This document shows, piece after piece, positions 15,438 through 22,102 of a stretch of 24,325 nt of DNA. The DNA is from Oscillospiraceae bacterium (GTDB lineage Bacteria; Bacillota; Clostridia; Oscillospirales; Oscillospiraceae), in contig JAEDIZ010000025.1 in assembly GCA_016296635.1 (NCBI GenBank), positions 1-24,325 on the forward strand, read 5' to 3'. Numbering within the stretch: the first letter of the stretch is position 1; the number at the start of each line of letters is the position of its first letter. The notes beneath the pieces were generated by a model that was not told where the DNA came from, did no database searches, and saw nothing but the letters and a program-made list of their open reading frames with translations. The position numbers and the translations under genes are program-made.

Positions 15438-15451
15438 GATAAATATTTATC
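15438..15451. promoter_or_regulatory. Perfect AT-rich palindrome, possible Lrp operator
   Basis: GATAAATATTTATC is a perfect 14-base palindrome 23 bases upstream of the -35 of the Lrp-led operon. Lrp/AsnC proteins bind AT-rich imperfect palindromes of about this length in such positions, so autoregulation is plausible. Confidence 0.5.
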
Positions 15452-15520
15452 CGCAAAATTCCTGCAAATCTGCTCGCACATCCGCCTCGCGCAAACGCTT
15501 CATTCCGCAGTCTCTTTTTG

Positions 15521-15555
15521 AAAAAAACTCCCTCTGCCAATCTCGCAGAGGGAGT
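15521..15555 (-). terminator. Terminator of spo0A
   Basis: On the - strand ACTCCCTCTGC / GCAGAGGGAGT with a 7-base loop, followed by a run of seven T. It lies 28 bases after the spo0A stop. Confidence 0.92.
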
Positions 15556-15582
15556 GGGATTCTTCAATTCTGATCATGTTTT

Positions 15583-16359
15583 TTACGAAACAGCTTCCAT
15601 ATTCTTCAGCTGCAGCTGCAGCTTGTCTGCAATCAGCGCGATAAACTCGCTGTTTGTCGGCTTGCCTTTGGTGTTGGAAACCGTGTAGCCGAAAAAGCGC
15701 TGCAGCGTTTCCAGATCTCCGCGGTCCCACGCCACCTCAATGGCATGACGAATGGCACGTTCCACTCTGGAGGGCGTTGTCTGGAAGGTCTTGGCGACCT
15801 GCGGATATAAAACCTTCGTGATGGCGTTGATGACATCCATATCCTCCACCGCTAGCATGATCGCCTCACGCAGATACTGGTAACCCTTGATATGTGCCGG
15901 GACGCCGATCTCATGGATCATGGCCGTGACCATGGCTTCCAGATTGACCTCCGGACGATGCGCAGCAGCAGTCTTGAGCTGATTGTCCAGCGTCATAATC
16001 TCCCCGATCCGTGCTGCTACTGCGTCAAAATCGCAGGGTTTTGTCATAAAATACTGTACGCCGAGACCGGCAGCCGTGTTTGCGACGTACTCTGACATAT
16101 ATCCGGTCAAAACAAGCGACACCGGCGGTCTGGACATTGCATGCGCGCTTTTCAGCACGGAAATACCATCCAGTTTGGAAAGCATCAGATCCAGCACAAG
16201 AACATCCGGATTTGCTGATTCCAGCTGCTGTGCCGCACTGAGCCCGTCATTTGCAATCCCGACAATCTCATATTCCGGAATGCGTTCCAAAACCTGCTTC
16301 AGATGCTCGCAAAACTCCTCATTACTGTCTGCAAGCAGAATGCTGATACGATTGTCCAT
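15583..16359 (-). CDS. spo0A: Sporulation master regulator Spo0A
   Basis: A 258-residue response regulator that, once phosphorylated, turns on entry into sporulation. The receiver domain spans about 4-125, with acidic Asp11, phospho-acceptor Asp57 in PDVLVLDLML, Thr85 in LVLTGYMS and Lys107 in MTKPCD. The DNA-binding Spo0A_C domain (about 145-258) is near canonical: IGVPAHIKGYQYLREAI, KVLYPQVAKTFQTTPSRVER and AIRHAIEVAWDRGD, and KPTNSEFIALIADKL. The ATG has TGAGGAGAGTATAAC upstream. The usual neighbour spoIVB is not beside it; here it lies between a catabolic operon and tRNA-Cys. It shows the host is an endospore former or descends from one. Confidence 0.97.
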   Translation of the reverse strand: MDNRISILLADSNEEFCEHLKQVLERIPEYEIVGIANDGLSAAQQLESANPDVLVLDLMLSKLDGISVLKSAHAMSRPPVSLVLTGYMSEYVANTAAGLGVQYFMTKPCDFDAVAARIGEIMTLDNQLKTAAAHRPEVNLEAMVTAMIHEIGVPAHIKGYQYLREAIMLAVEDMDVINAITKVLYPQVAKTFQTTPSRVERAIRHAIEVAWDRGDLETLQRFFGYTVSNTKGKPTNSEFIALIADKLQLQLKNMEAVS

Positions 16360-16488
16360 GTTATACTCTCCTCATTATCAAACCTTGGATTCGTGTCTGA
16401 CACAGTCATTTCATCGATGTGACACAGATAATGTATCACAATTGGAAATATTTTGCAATCCGTATTTTGCCATTTTTTCCCATAATAT

Positions 16489-16497
16489 TTCGACAAA
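16489..16497 (-). promoter_or_regulatory. 0A box 1 upstream of spo0A
   Basis: The - strand reads TTTGTCGAA, an exact match to the Spo0A binding site. It lies 130 bases before the spo0A start and downstream of the best sigma-A promoter, a place suited to autoregulation. Confidence 0.8.
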
Positions 16498-16527
16498 ATC
16501 ATTGTCTGTTTTTCTGATTTCTCAATT

Positions 16528-16536
16528 TTCGACAAA
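16528..16536 (-). promoter_or_regulatory. 0A box 2 upstream of spo0A
   Basis: A second exact TTTGTCGAA on the - strand, 39 bases from box 1 and in the same orientation. Two perfect 9-base matches so close together are unlikely by chance. Confidence 0.8.
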
Positions 16537-16581
16537 CTTCTCTGCAAAACAGCAGGCCGCTTTCCTCTTCCAGACTATTTT

Positions 16582-16611
16582 AGTATATAGTATTATGTAA
16601 ACTTTTGTCAA
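16582..16611 (-). promoter_or_regulatory. Sigma-A promoter for spo0A
   Basis: On the - strand a perfect TTGACA (16611-16606), an 18-base spacer and TATACT (16587-16582). It would give a leader of about 215 bases that contains both 0A boxes. A second, weaker candidate (TTGCAA, 17 bases, TACATT) lies further downstream near 16430-16460. Confidence 0.65.
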
Positions 16612-16694
16612 TCCATGTTTTTACACTCATCCGCCTGCATTTCTATCGGATGTACCGAGCGCGAAAAAAAATCTGTTTCTGCGTAAAAAAACAC

Positions 16695-16723
16695 TTGTCA
16701 AATGTGTTTTCATGTGCTAGAAT
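16695..16723 (+). promoter_or_regulatory. Promoter of tRNA-Cys
   Basis: TTGTCA, a 17-base spacer and TAGAAT with TG one base upstream (extended -10). Predicted transcription start near 16730, about 17 bases before the tRNA. An inverted repeat AAAACAC / GTGTTTT (16688-16710) straddles the -35. Confidence 0.7.
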
Positions 16724-16746
16724 AATCGAGCTAAAGAAAGCAAGAT

Positions 16747-16820
16747 GGTGCCATAGCCAAGCGGTAAGGCAGAGGTCTGCAAAACCTCCACCCCCAGTTC
16801 AAATCTGGGTGGCACCTCCA
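16747..16820 (+). tRNA. tRNA-Cys (anticodon GCA), CCA encoded
   Basis: Cloverleaf read by eye: acceptor GGTGCCA pairs with TGGCACC; D arm AGCCAAGCGGTAAGGCA; anticodon stem GAGGT / ACCTC with loop CTGCAAA, giving GCA; T arm CCCAG TTCAAAT CTGGG; discriminator T followed by CCA. U73 is the cysteine identity base. A promoter lies just upstream and a terminator hairpin just downstream. Accessory genes begin to its right, so its 3' end is a candidate integration site. Confidence 0.95.
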
Positions 16821-16822
16821 TG

Positions 16823-16887
16823 ATTGCCGAACACTATAGATGAAATGGCAAAAAAGCCAGTCGTCTCAAGGTGTTCGGCAATTTTTT
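16823..16887 (+). terminator. Terminator of tRNA-Cys
   Basis: Arms ATTGCCGAACAC / GTGTTCGGCAAT enclosing a smaller TGGC / GCCA stem, then a T run. It starts three bases after the tRNA. Confidence 0.8.
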
Positions 16888-16932
16888 ATTCTCAAAATTC
16901 TTAGGTAACTCCATAGATGAAATCGTAGCTTG

Positions 16933-16966
16933 CAGAGGTTCAAACAGGATTTGAACCTCTGTTTTT
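16933..16966 (+). terminator. Second hairpin terminator between tRNA-Cys and the accessory module
   Basis: CAGAGGTTCAA / TTGAACCTCTG arms around a short loop, followed by five T. It resembles a tRNA T-arm sequence but has no tRNA around it. Confidence 0.75.
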
Positions 16967-17064
16967 CCATATTCAAGCGGATTTTCAGTGGCAGCGCCCT
17001 TTTTCAGAGGGCAGAGACGACAGATTTTCGGAAAAAACAAAGAAAAATCTTTCACAAAATTATG

Positions 17065-17110
17065 GGCGCTGGATTGTTGGTTTTCACGAACCAAGTCCAG
17101 CGCCTTTTTT
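17065..17110 (+). terminator. Terminator or attenuator ahead of the accessory gene block
   Basis: GGCGCTGGA / TCCAGCGCC arms with an inner TTGGTT / AACCAA stem and six T. It ends 35 bases before the first accessory gene. No open frame of note lies between 16967 and 17064, so either an untranslated RNA or a leader ends here. Confidence 0.75.
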
Positions 17111-17145
17111 GCGCTCAAAAAGGGCACTGAGATTGGAGGTATGAT

Positions 17146-17811
17146 ATGAACGAAGAGCTCACACCGCAGAAAGAAAGATATCTGCGAGAGGTAGAACAGA
17201 AGCTCCTGCACAGGGAGCTGGACGCAAGGCTGCTGGACGACGGTCTGATCCACGTCAGATGGAACGAGCAGCCGCTCTGCTCGGTCGACAGAGACGGCAT
17301 CGTCCGTTTCCGACCAGCGGATATCATGGGGTCGGATGTAGACAAGCAGCTTCGGACGGTGATACAGACGGCCGGGCAGGTCAAGGAGTATATGCGGATC
17401 TTTGAATGTGCGCCTGCGCTGAAAGCTGTTGGCCTGGAAGATACCTACAAGGTACTTGCGGATTTTGGTGACGCGGTGCTGGCTGGGCAGCTCGGCAAAA
17501 AGGGCGCTCGGTTCGTGACGTGGGAGTGGGACTTCGACCGGCAGAGTGTTCATGCCGGGCATTACTTCATGGAAAACTACGAAGCGGCAAAGCAGGACTT
17601 CGCCGTCCGAGCCGGTTTGGTAAACGAGCAGCGCCTTTTTTCAGACGAGCAGATTGCTGTGATTAAAAATGTCTGCGAGTTTGCGCTGGAGGACGACGCG
17701 ACACTCTCGTATGCCGAGGAAAAGCAGCTCCACAGTGTGCAGGAGCAGATCGAGCTGCTTCTGCCACAGCAGGAACGGAATCAACACCACACAATGGAGC
17801 AGACAATGTAA
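17146..17811 (+). CDS. Accessory protein of ICE/polyvalent-protein type
   Basis: A 221-residue soluble protein with ribosome binding site TTGGAGGTATGAT before ATG 17146. Residues 1-95 are charged and helical. Residues about 100-200 (TYKVLADFGDAVLAGQLG, FVTWEWDFDRQSVHAGHYF, then NYEAAKQDFAVRAGLVNEQ) form a conserved unit I associate with large polyvalent-protein domains of Firmicutes conjugative elements; the exact class cannot be fixed. The C-terminus is glutamine-rich and ends HHTMEQTM, a weak version of the tail seen on neighbouring proteins. A terminator follows, so it may be expressed apart from the next genes. Function unknown; protection of transferred DNA is one idea. Confidence 0.7.
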   Translation: MNEELTPQKERYLREVEQKLLHRELDARLLDDGLIHVRWNEQPLCSVDRDGIVRFRPADIMGSDVDKQLRTVIQTAGQVKEYMRIFECAPALKAVGLEDTYKVLADFGDAVLAGQLGKKGARFVTWEWDFDRQSVHAGHYFMENYEAAKQDFAVRAGLVNEQRLFSDEQIAVIKNVCEFALEDDATLSYAEEKQLHSVQEQIELLLPQQERNQHHTMEQTM

Positions 17812-17823
17812 TATTTCGCAGAG

Positions 17824-17858
17824 AGCCGGGATTTCTTTTCAGAAGTCCCGGCTTTTTT
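17824..17858 (+). terminator. Terminator after the first accessory gene
   Basis: AGCCGGGA / TCCCGGCT arms, an inner TTTC / GAAG stem and six T. Confidence 0.8.
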
Positions 17859-17877
17859 GCGTTCAGGGAGGAATTTC

Positions 17878-18093
17878 ATGAAGCACAGTCAAGAAGAATA
17901 TTGGCGGCCGCGTTTCCACGCGCCGCCGCTGTGGTCGCATCCGGACCCGCCGCCGACTATCCAGTGCAGCTGGTACCCATACGAGGGACAGTGCCCGTAT
18001 ATGCGGTTGGCACTCGTTTGCTGGCGCAGCAACGGTGAGTGTACCTTCACGGATATGCAGAAAATTGAAAAGCGAGGTGAAAAACGTGTTTGA
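17878..18093 (+). CDS. Small cysteine-containing protein, unknown
   Basis: A 71-residue protein from ATG 17878 behind CAGGGAGGAATTTC. The N-terminus is rich in Pro, His and Trp (WRPRFHAPPLWSHPDPPP). Four cysteines follow (IQCSW, GQCPY, LVCWR, GECTF), which could bind zinc or form disulfides. The C-terminus is basic (KIEKRGEKRV). Its last 8 bases overlap the GTG start of the ArdA-like gene, so it is coupled to it. I do not recognise a family. Confidence 0.65.
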   Translation: MKHSQEEYWRPRFHAPPLWSHPDPPPTIQCSWYPYEGQCPYMRLALVCWRSNGECTFTDMQKIEKRGEKRV

Positions 18094-19276
18094 AGCAAAA
18101 CTGAAAAGCCGCAGTCAGCCGAAGTTAGGGGCGCTGGCAGTCACGTTTCCAATCCCAGAGGAACGCTATGAAAATGTGATCCTCGCTTTGCAGAATCTCC
18201 AAATTGGTGACGTAAGAAAGCAGGACTGCTGCATCGAAAGCATTCGCGCCCCTGACTGCCCTGCTCTGCTCAGAATGACAAACACGATGGCAAACGTGGA
18301 TGAACTGGATTGGCTCGGAAAGCAGTTGGAGAGCTTCGACCGATATGAACTGCTGCAATTTAATGCAGCGGTGGAGCGATTCGGATTATCCGCAGCGGAC
18401 GAGCTGATCGATCTTTCCTTCTGCGCCAGAGAGGTGACGGTCGTTTCAGATTTCACCGACTTGGAGAAGGCCGGCAAACGCCACTATCTGACCGTCCACG
18501 GTGCCTGTGATCCGAAAGAACCGGAAAATCTGGATGGAACGGAGACAGCTTTGGCGCTGATCTCCGGGCAGCCGGGGTATGTAACGAGATACGGTGTTGT
18601 GTATGACAACGGCATGAAGCTGGAGCAGGCGTATGACCGCAAGCATCTGCCTCCGATCTGGATGGCGGAAAACTGCATCCTGGAGCTGAAAATCCGAGTC
18701 ACAGGTGAAGATGATCCAAAGAAACAGGAGTGGGTGCAGCTCCCGGCAAGCCAAATCAAGCTGGAACGCGCGATGCTTCGTGCCGGGATTCCATCCTGCG
18801 GCGAGATGCAGATGCTGGTTTCAGACAGCCGATTCCCGGATGAGGTCGACTGCACATTGGATGTTGAACACGAGTCGCTCTTTGAACTTAATCAGCTGTG
18901 CCGTGCGTGTTCAAATTTCAAGGAACAGGATTTCGTGAAGCTCGGCGCGGTCTGCCAGATGGTGAAACCGGCGTGCGCAGCAAATATCCGCCAGCTGGCA
19001 GAAAACCTCGATCAATTTGATTTCGCACCAAATGTCCACGTGCCGGAGGAACTTGGAAAATACATGATACAACAGTCCGGTCATTACGAATATGACGAGA
19101 ATCTTGAAGATTTCTATAACTACGGCGATTACGGCGTAAAGCGGATGCTTCAGGAAGACGGCGTATTTGTAGACCGCGGCTACGTTTCCTACCACGGCAC
19201 ATTGACGCTGGAGGAACTGATGCAGGACGATCCGGCAGAGCGGTATCAGCAGGAGCAGGAAATGCAAATGATGTAA
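18086..19276 (+). CDS. Double ArdA-like antirestriction protein
   Basis: A 396-residue protein. GTG 18086 is chosen because GCGAGGTGAAAAAC precedes it; the frame continues upstream but without a site. It has two copies of an acidic ArdA-like unit: residues about 15-185 (NVDELDWLGKQLESFDRYEL, then LIDLSFCAREVTVVSDFTDLE and RYGVVYD) and about 210-380 (FELNQLCRACSNF, RQLAENLDQFDFAPNVHVPE, ELGKYMIQQSGHYEYDENLE, FVDRGYVSYHG). ArdA proteins mimic DNA and block type I restriction enzymes when a conjugative element enters a new host. The chain is strongly acidic, as expected. It ends QQEQEMQMM. The next gene's ribosome binding site follows at once. Confidence 0.75.
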   Translation: MFEAKLKSRSQPKLGALAVTFPIPEERYENVILALQNLQIGDVRKQDCCIESIRAPDCPALLRMTNTMANVDELDWLGKQLESFDRYELLQFNAAVERFGLSAADELIDLSFCAREVTVVSDFTDLEKAGKRHYLTVHGACDPKEPENLDGTETALALISGQPGYVTRYGVVYDNGMKLEQAYDRKHLPPIWMAENCILELKIRVTGEDDPKKQEWVQLPASQIKLERAMLRAGIPSCGEMQMLVSDSRFPDEVDCTLDVEHESLFELNQLCRACSNFKEQDFVKLGAVCQMVKPACAANIRQLAENLDQFDFAPNVHVPEELGKYMIQQSGHYEYDENLEDFYNYGDYGVKRMLQEDGVFVDRGYVSYHGTLTLEELMQDDPAERYQQEQEMQMM

Positions 19277-19290
19277 AGGAGGAATAGTTT

Positions 19291-19437
19291 TTGAAAAAAG
19301 CAATCGTAATCACGCTTAGCGTGATCATTGGCGTGACCGGTGTTCTTGCCATCTGCGCGCATCTGGCAGATGCCGCAAAGCTGGTGCTGTATGCGCCGGA
19401 GGATGAGGACGGCGAAGATGACGAAGATATCTACTGA
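19291..19437 (+). CDS. 48-residue single-pass membrane peptide
   Basis: A small gene with TTG start at 19291, supported by TAAAGGAGGAATAGTTT (GGAGG, then 8 bases, then TTG). After KKA comes one hydrophobic segment, IVITLSVIIGVTGVLAIC, then ADAAKLVLYAPEDEDGEDDE and DIY. It is therefore a bitopic membrane peptide with a strongly acidic tail. It starts 14 bases after the ArdA-like stop and overlaps the next gene by 20 bases, in the same translational chain. Function unknown; the acidic tail could contact a DNA-binding partner at the membrane. Confidence 0.65.
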   Translation: MKKAIVITLSVIIGVTGVLAICAHLADAAKLVLYAPEDEDGEDDEDIY

Positions 19438-20128
19438 TCTGCCCGCATTCCGTGTCCGGCCAGCGCAGCCGGAGGAGGCGGGCGCTTTCTTTGCGCAGAC
19501 GCCGGAGCAGAACGCGCAGATGGGCGCAATTGGCTGCGTCCGTATGGATTTCGGAAAAAGTGGCACGGCGTTCTGGCACACCTGGCATCCGCGTGGGCGT
19601 GAGGAATTGAACTCACCGGAGTTCAAAGCAGAACTCCAACAGGTCGTTGACACGCTGCGGGAAACGGTTCTGAAAGACCTTTCCTCTATGCGACGCTTCT
19701 GCTATGAAAACGGCGGCAAAATACCGGGCGGCTGGTCACAGAATTATGGTTATGTCGTAGAAACGGAGCATTACGAATACTGCCTGCGCTGCAATCCCGT
19801 GCCGGGAGATTATCAGGCATATCTAAGCTGCTACGATTTGAACGAGCAGAAGATCAACCACGCCTATCAGCCATTGGTCGGTCGGGTACATTTTATCAAT
19901 GGCGATGCACAGCAGTTTACAGATGCCAAAAAATATCTGGACTGCATCCGCGAGGAACTGCCGCATGAGGCAACAGCCGGTTTCCGGTTCCGCACAATCA
20001 CGCAGGACCCAGCCGTTCGGAAGGCGGTAGATGATATCGTGTTTGATCTTTATGGCGAAGAAAACCTGTGCAGCGAAGAAGATTATAATTTAGCCCCATC
20101 CGAGGAAATGCAGATGGGTGGAATGTAA
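19418..20128 (+). CDS. Conserved accessory protein, unknown, with MQMGGM tail
   Basis: A 236-residue soluble protein. ATG 19418 is chosen because GAGGACGGCGAAG precedes it and MTKISTDLPAFRVRP reads as a normal N-terminus; the frame upstream is out of phase with the small membrane gene. The body includes GAIGCVRMDFGKSGTAFWHT and YGYVVETEHYEYCLRCNP, with aromatic and charged residues but no catalytic motif I know. The C-terminus is acidic and ends SEEMQMGGM. It is tightly followed by the next gene with AAAAGGAGGTTCAT. I do not recognise a family. Confidence 0.7.
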   Translation: MTKISTDLPAFRVRPAQPEEAGAFFAQTPEQNAQMGAIGCVRMDFGKSGTAFWHTWHPRGREELNSPEFKAELQQVVDTLRETVLKDLSSMRRFCYENGGKIPGGWSQNYGYVVETEHYEYCLRCNPVPGDYQAYLSCYDLNEQKINHAYQPLVGRVHFINGDAQQFTDAKKYLDCIREELPHEATAGFRFRTITQDPAVRKAVDDIVFDLYGEENLCSEEDYNLAPSEEMQMGGM

Positions 20129-20140
20129 AAGGAGGTTCAT

Positions 20141-20650
20141 ATGGAATTCAAGGTTATCAAACGAAACGGCAATGCCGTTGTTCCGGACGGGATGTTCAAG
20201 CTCTGCGGCATGGAGGACGTGAAGCTCATTTCGATGGTACAGCTCAATGGCGGGATTCTGCTCATGCCGGAAAGCTTGAGCACCTATCAGCTTCTCATGC
20301 TTGTCGATGCGCTGAATGAACTGGCGTGCGACTTTCTGGAGGCGGTCGCCATAGAATGCGGTCCGGCAGAGGAAGAACACAGAGGGATGAGGCTGGACGA
20401 GGTGCTTTCTGAATTTGATGTTGTTGTGCCGAGCTGGGCGCGTGAGAGCGCGGGAATTGCGAAAAATGCCAAGCTGGAGTGTTACACGGATGATGGCAGC
20501 GGCGCAGTGCTGGTTCAAAAGGCAAGCCACTGGCATGACCTGACGGATATCCCCCATTCGATTTTGCAATGTTTTCTGGCGTCCGGGCGCAGTCTGTATG
20601 CACTGAACGAAATTCTGACTGCGGAGAGCGAGGACGGTGATGCAGAGTAA
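20141..20650 (+). CDS. Accessory protein of unknown function
   Basis: A 169-residue acidic protein starting at ATG 20141 behind a strong ribosome binding site. The first 50 residues (MEFKVIKRNGNAVVPDGMF, then LCGMEDVKLISMVQLNGG) loosely recall an AbrB/MazE-like swapped-hairpin fold, but the match is too weak to call. The middle is helical, and the end is acidic (TAESEDGDAE), lacking the MQMGGM tail of its neighbours. It overlaps the next gene by 11 bases. Function unknown. Confidence 0.65.
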   Translation: MEFKVIKRNGNAVVPDGMFKLCGMEDVKLISMVQLNGGILLMPESLSTYQLLMLVDALNELACDFLEAVAIECGPAEEEHRGMRLDEVLSEFDVVVPSWARESAGIAKNAKLECYTDDGSGAVLVQKASHWHDLTDIPHSILQCFLASGRSLYALNEILTAESEDGDAE

Positions 20651-21371
20651 AATTCCGCTTTATCCCTACGGTGCAAAAGAAGCCCGCGAACGCGGCGAGA
20701 TCGAAAAGTGGCGCGAGAGCTTCCGTGAGAATTGCGCCTGCGCGGGTGGGATCGATATTCTCATCCGGGAAAACTTCGATGGGATGCATCTGAAAAAGGG
20801 TACGGTAGAAAAGATCGTCGAGCTTTACGGCTACAAGCGCGTGGAACACGTTTTAGCGAACACCATGCAGGAGCGGCGCGGCGATGGACGATTCCGTCCG
20901 GACAACCGAGCTTGGGCGGAAAACCATTACATTCCGGAGGAGGAAATGCATAATTACTGCTTCGCAGCCCGAAGTCATTCTGCCATTCTGGACGGCTTCA
21001 TTTCAAACTACAGAAAGCTCGTCATGGATCTTGGAATGTTCGACCAGAAGCAGTGCGAACCGGATTCGAGCGAACAGGATTACACCGGAAAAGTCCTTGT
21101 CCTCTCAACGGACACGCTGAAAGAAGAATACTGGTCGCCCGAGAATCAACTCTGGCTGGCGCAAAGCGGCTTTGGGTGCAGCCCGACTGCACGCGGTCGC
21201 TCCATTCTTTGCACCTGTCTCGGCGATGGAGAGCAGACGCGCTGGAACCGGAATGATTTTATTGGCGTTCTGAAAGACGAATATCTGCCGGATTGGGCAA
21301 AAGAGAGCCTGAAGCAGCATCAGCGGTCAGAATTAGAGGAAAAACAGCAAATGCAGCTTGGAGGGATGTAA
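20640..21371 (+). CDS. DUF3849 family protein with MQLGGM tail
   Basis: A 243-residue protein. The start is set at ATG 20640 (the GTG one codon earlier is possible), with GCGAGGACGGTG upstream inside the previous gene. Residues about 5-130 match the DUF3849 pattern: IPLYPYGAKEARERGEIEKW, then IRENFDGMHLKKGTVEKIVE, RVEHVLANTMQERRGDGRF and RAWAENHYIP. DUF3849 proteins are common in Clostridia conjugative elements and have no known activity. The remainder is unrecognised. It ends EEKQQMQLGGM, where the GGAGGG encoding the glycines also serves as the next gene's ribosome binding site. Confidence 0.8.
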   Translation: MQSKIPLYPYGAKEARERGEIEKWRESFRENCACAGGIDILIRENFDGMHLKKGTVEKIVELYGYKRVEHVLANTMQERRGDGRFRPDNRAWAENHYIPEEEMHNYCFAARSHSAILDGFISNYRKLVMDLGMFDQKQCEPDSSEQDYTGKVLVLSTDTLKEEYWSPENQLWLAQSGFGCSPTARGRSILCTCLGDGEQTRWNRNDFIGVLKDEYLPDWAKESLKQHQRSELEEKQQMQLGGM

Positions 21372-21373
21372 AT

Positions 21374-22102
21374 TTGGACAGAAAAATGGTAAAATTCATC
21401 AAGGAGCAGTATCCACCCGGCACACGCATCCGGCTCAATTCCATGAATGACCCATATGCACCGATTACCCCCGGTACGGAGGGCATTGTGGATTTGGTGG
21501 ATGATGCGGGAAGCATCCATATGAAGTGGGACAACGGCCGGACGCTGGCGATTGTTCCCGGCGAGGACAGCTTCACAGTGCTGCCGCCCAAGCTGGAAAC
21601 GCTGAAGCTCTATATGCCGTTGACCGCCGATTTTTATGAACCGAACGAATACGGAGACCTCGACGAAAATGGCGTTACATTGGAGGGAGAAGAGCTGCGC
21701 GGGTATGAATCGCAGATCGCGGCGGCGCTGAAAAAATACCGAATGCCGGAGGAAGCGGAGCGCGGCCTTATGCACTGGTATGACAAAACGGACAGCGTCA
21801 ATCGTAAGGTTCATTCGGCTGTTTTCGCTGTGGAAGAACGGAACGGTCAGCTCTGGGGCGTAGCGGAATGCCGCGTGGCGGGCAAATTGACTGGCGCAGA
21901 ACTGGAAAGCCTGAAAGCGTACCTTGAGGGGCAGGCTGCTGACGGCTGGGGTGAGGGCTTCGAGCAGCGTGAGATTCGCGTGGATGGCAAAAGCGAACTG
22001 TACGTCCACCTCTGGAACTCGGATGCGTGGAGCATTCAGACCGAACAGGAGCGATTTGAACAGGAACAGACGGGAGGAATGACCCTTGCGCAAAGTATGT
22101 GA
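21374..22102 (+). CDS. DUF4314 domain protein
   Basis: A 242-residue protein starting at TTG 21374, two bases after the previous stop. The site is GGAGGG, 8 bases, TTG; ATG 21386 is the alternative but has no site. Residues about 8-70 are a DUF4314 domain, a small SH3-like fold (KEQYPPGTRIRLNSMNDPYA, then PGTEGIVDLVDDAGSIHMKW and AIVPGEDSFTVL). Residues about 75-225 are a second conserved unit (PEEAERGLMHWYDKTDSVN, LWGVAECRVAGKLTGAELE, LYVHLWNSDAWSIQTEQERF). The end reads EQEQTGGMTLAQSM, with the GGM encoded by the next gene's ribosome binding site. Role in the element unknown. Confidence 0.8.
   Translation: MDRKMVKFIKEQYPPGTRIRLNSMNDPYAPITPGTEGIVDLVDDAGSIHMKWDNGRTLAIVPGEDSFTVLPPKLETLKLYMPLTADFYEPNEYGDLDENGVTLEGEELRGYESQIAAALKKYRMPEEAERGLMHWYDKTDSVNRKVHSAVFAVEERNGQLWGVAECRVAGKLTGAELESLKAYLEGQAADGWGEGFEQREIRVDGKSELYVHLWNSDAWSIQTEQERFEQEQTGGMTLAQSM

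Noticed and set aside
16933..16966. Second tRNA or tRNA fragment, because of a GGTTCAAA sequence like a T arm
   Set aside because: Only one hairpin with a T run is present, with no acceptor, D or anticodon arms; it is a terminator.
16834..17562. Minus-strand open frame of 242 codons
   Set aside because: It runs across three hairpins and opposite the first accessory gene, with no recognisable domain.
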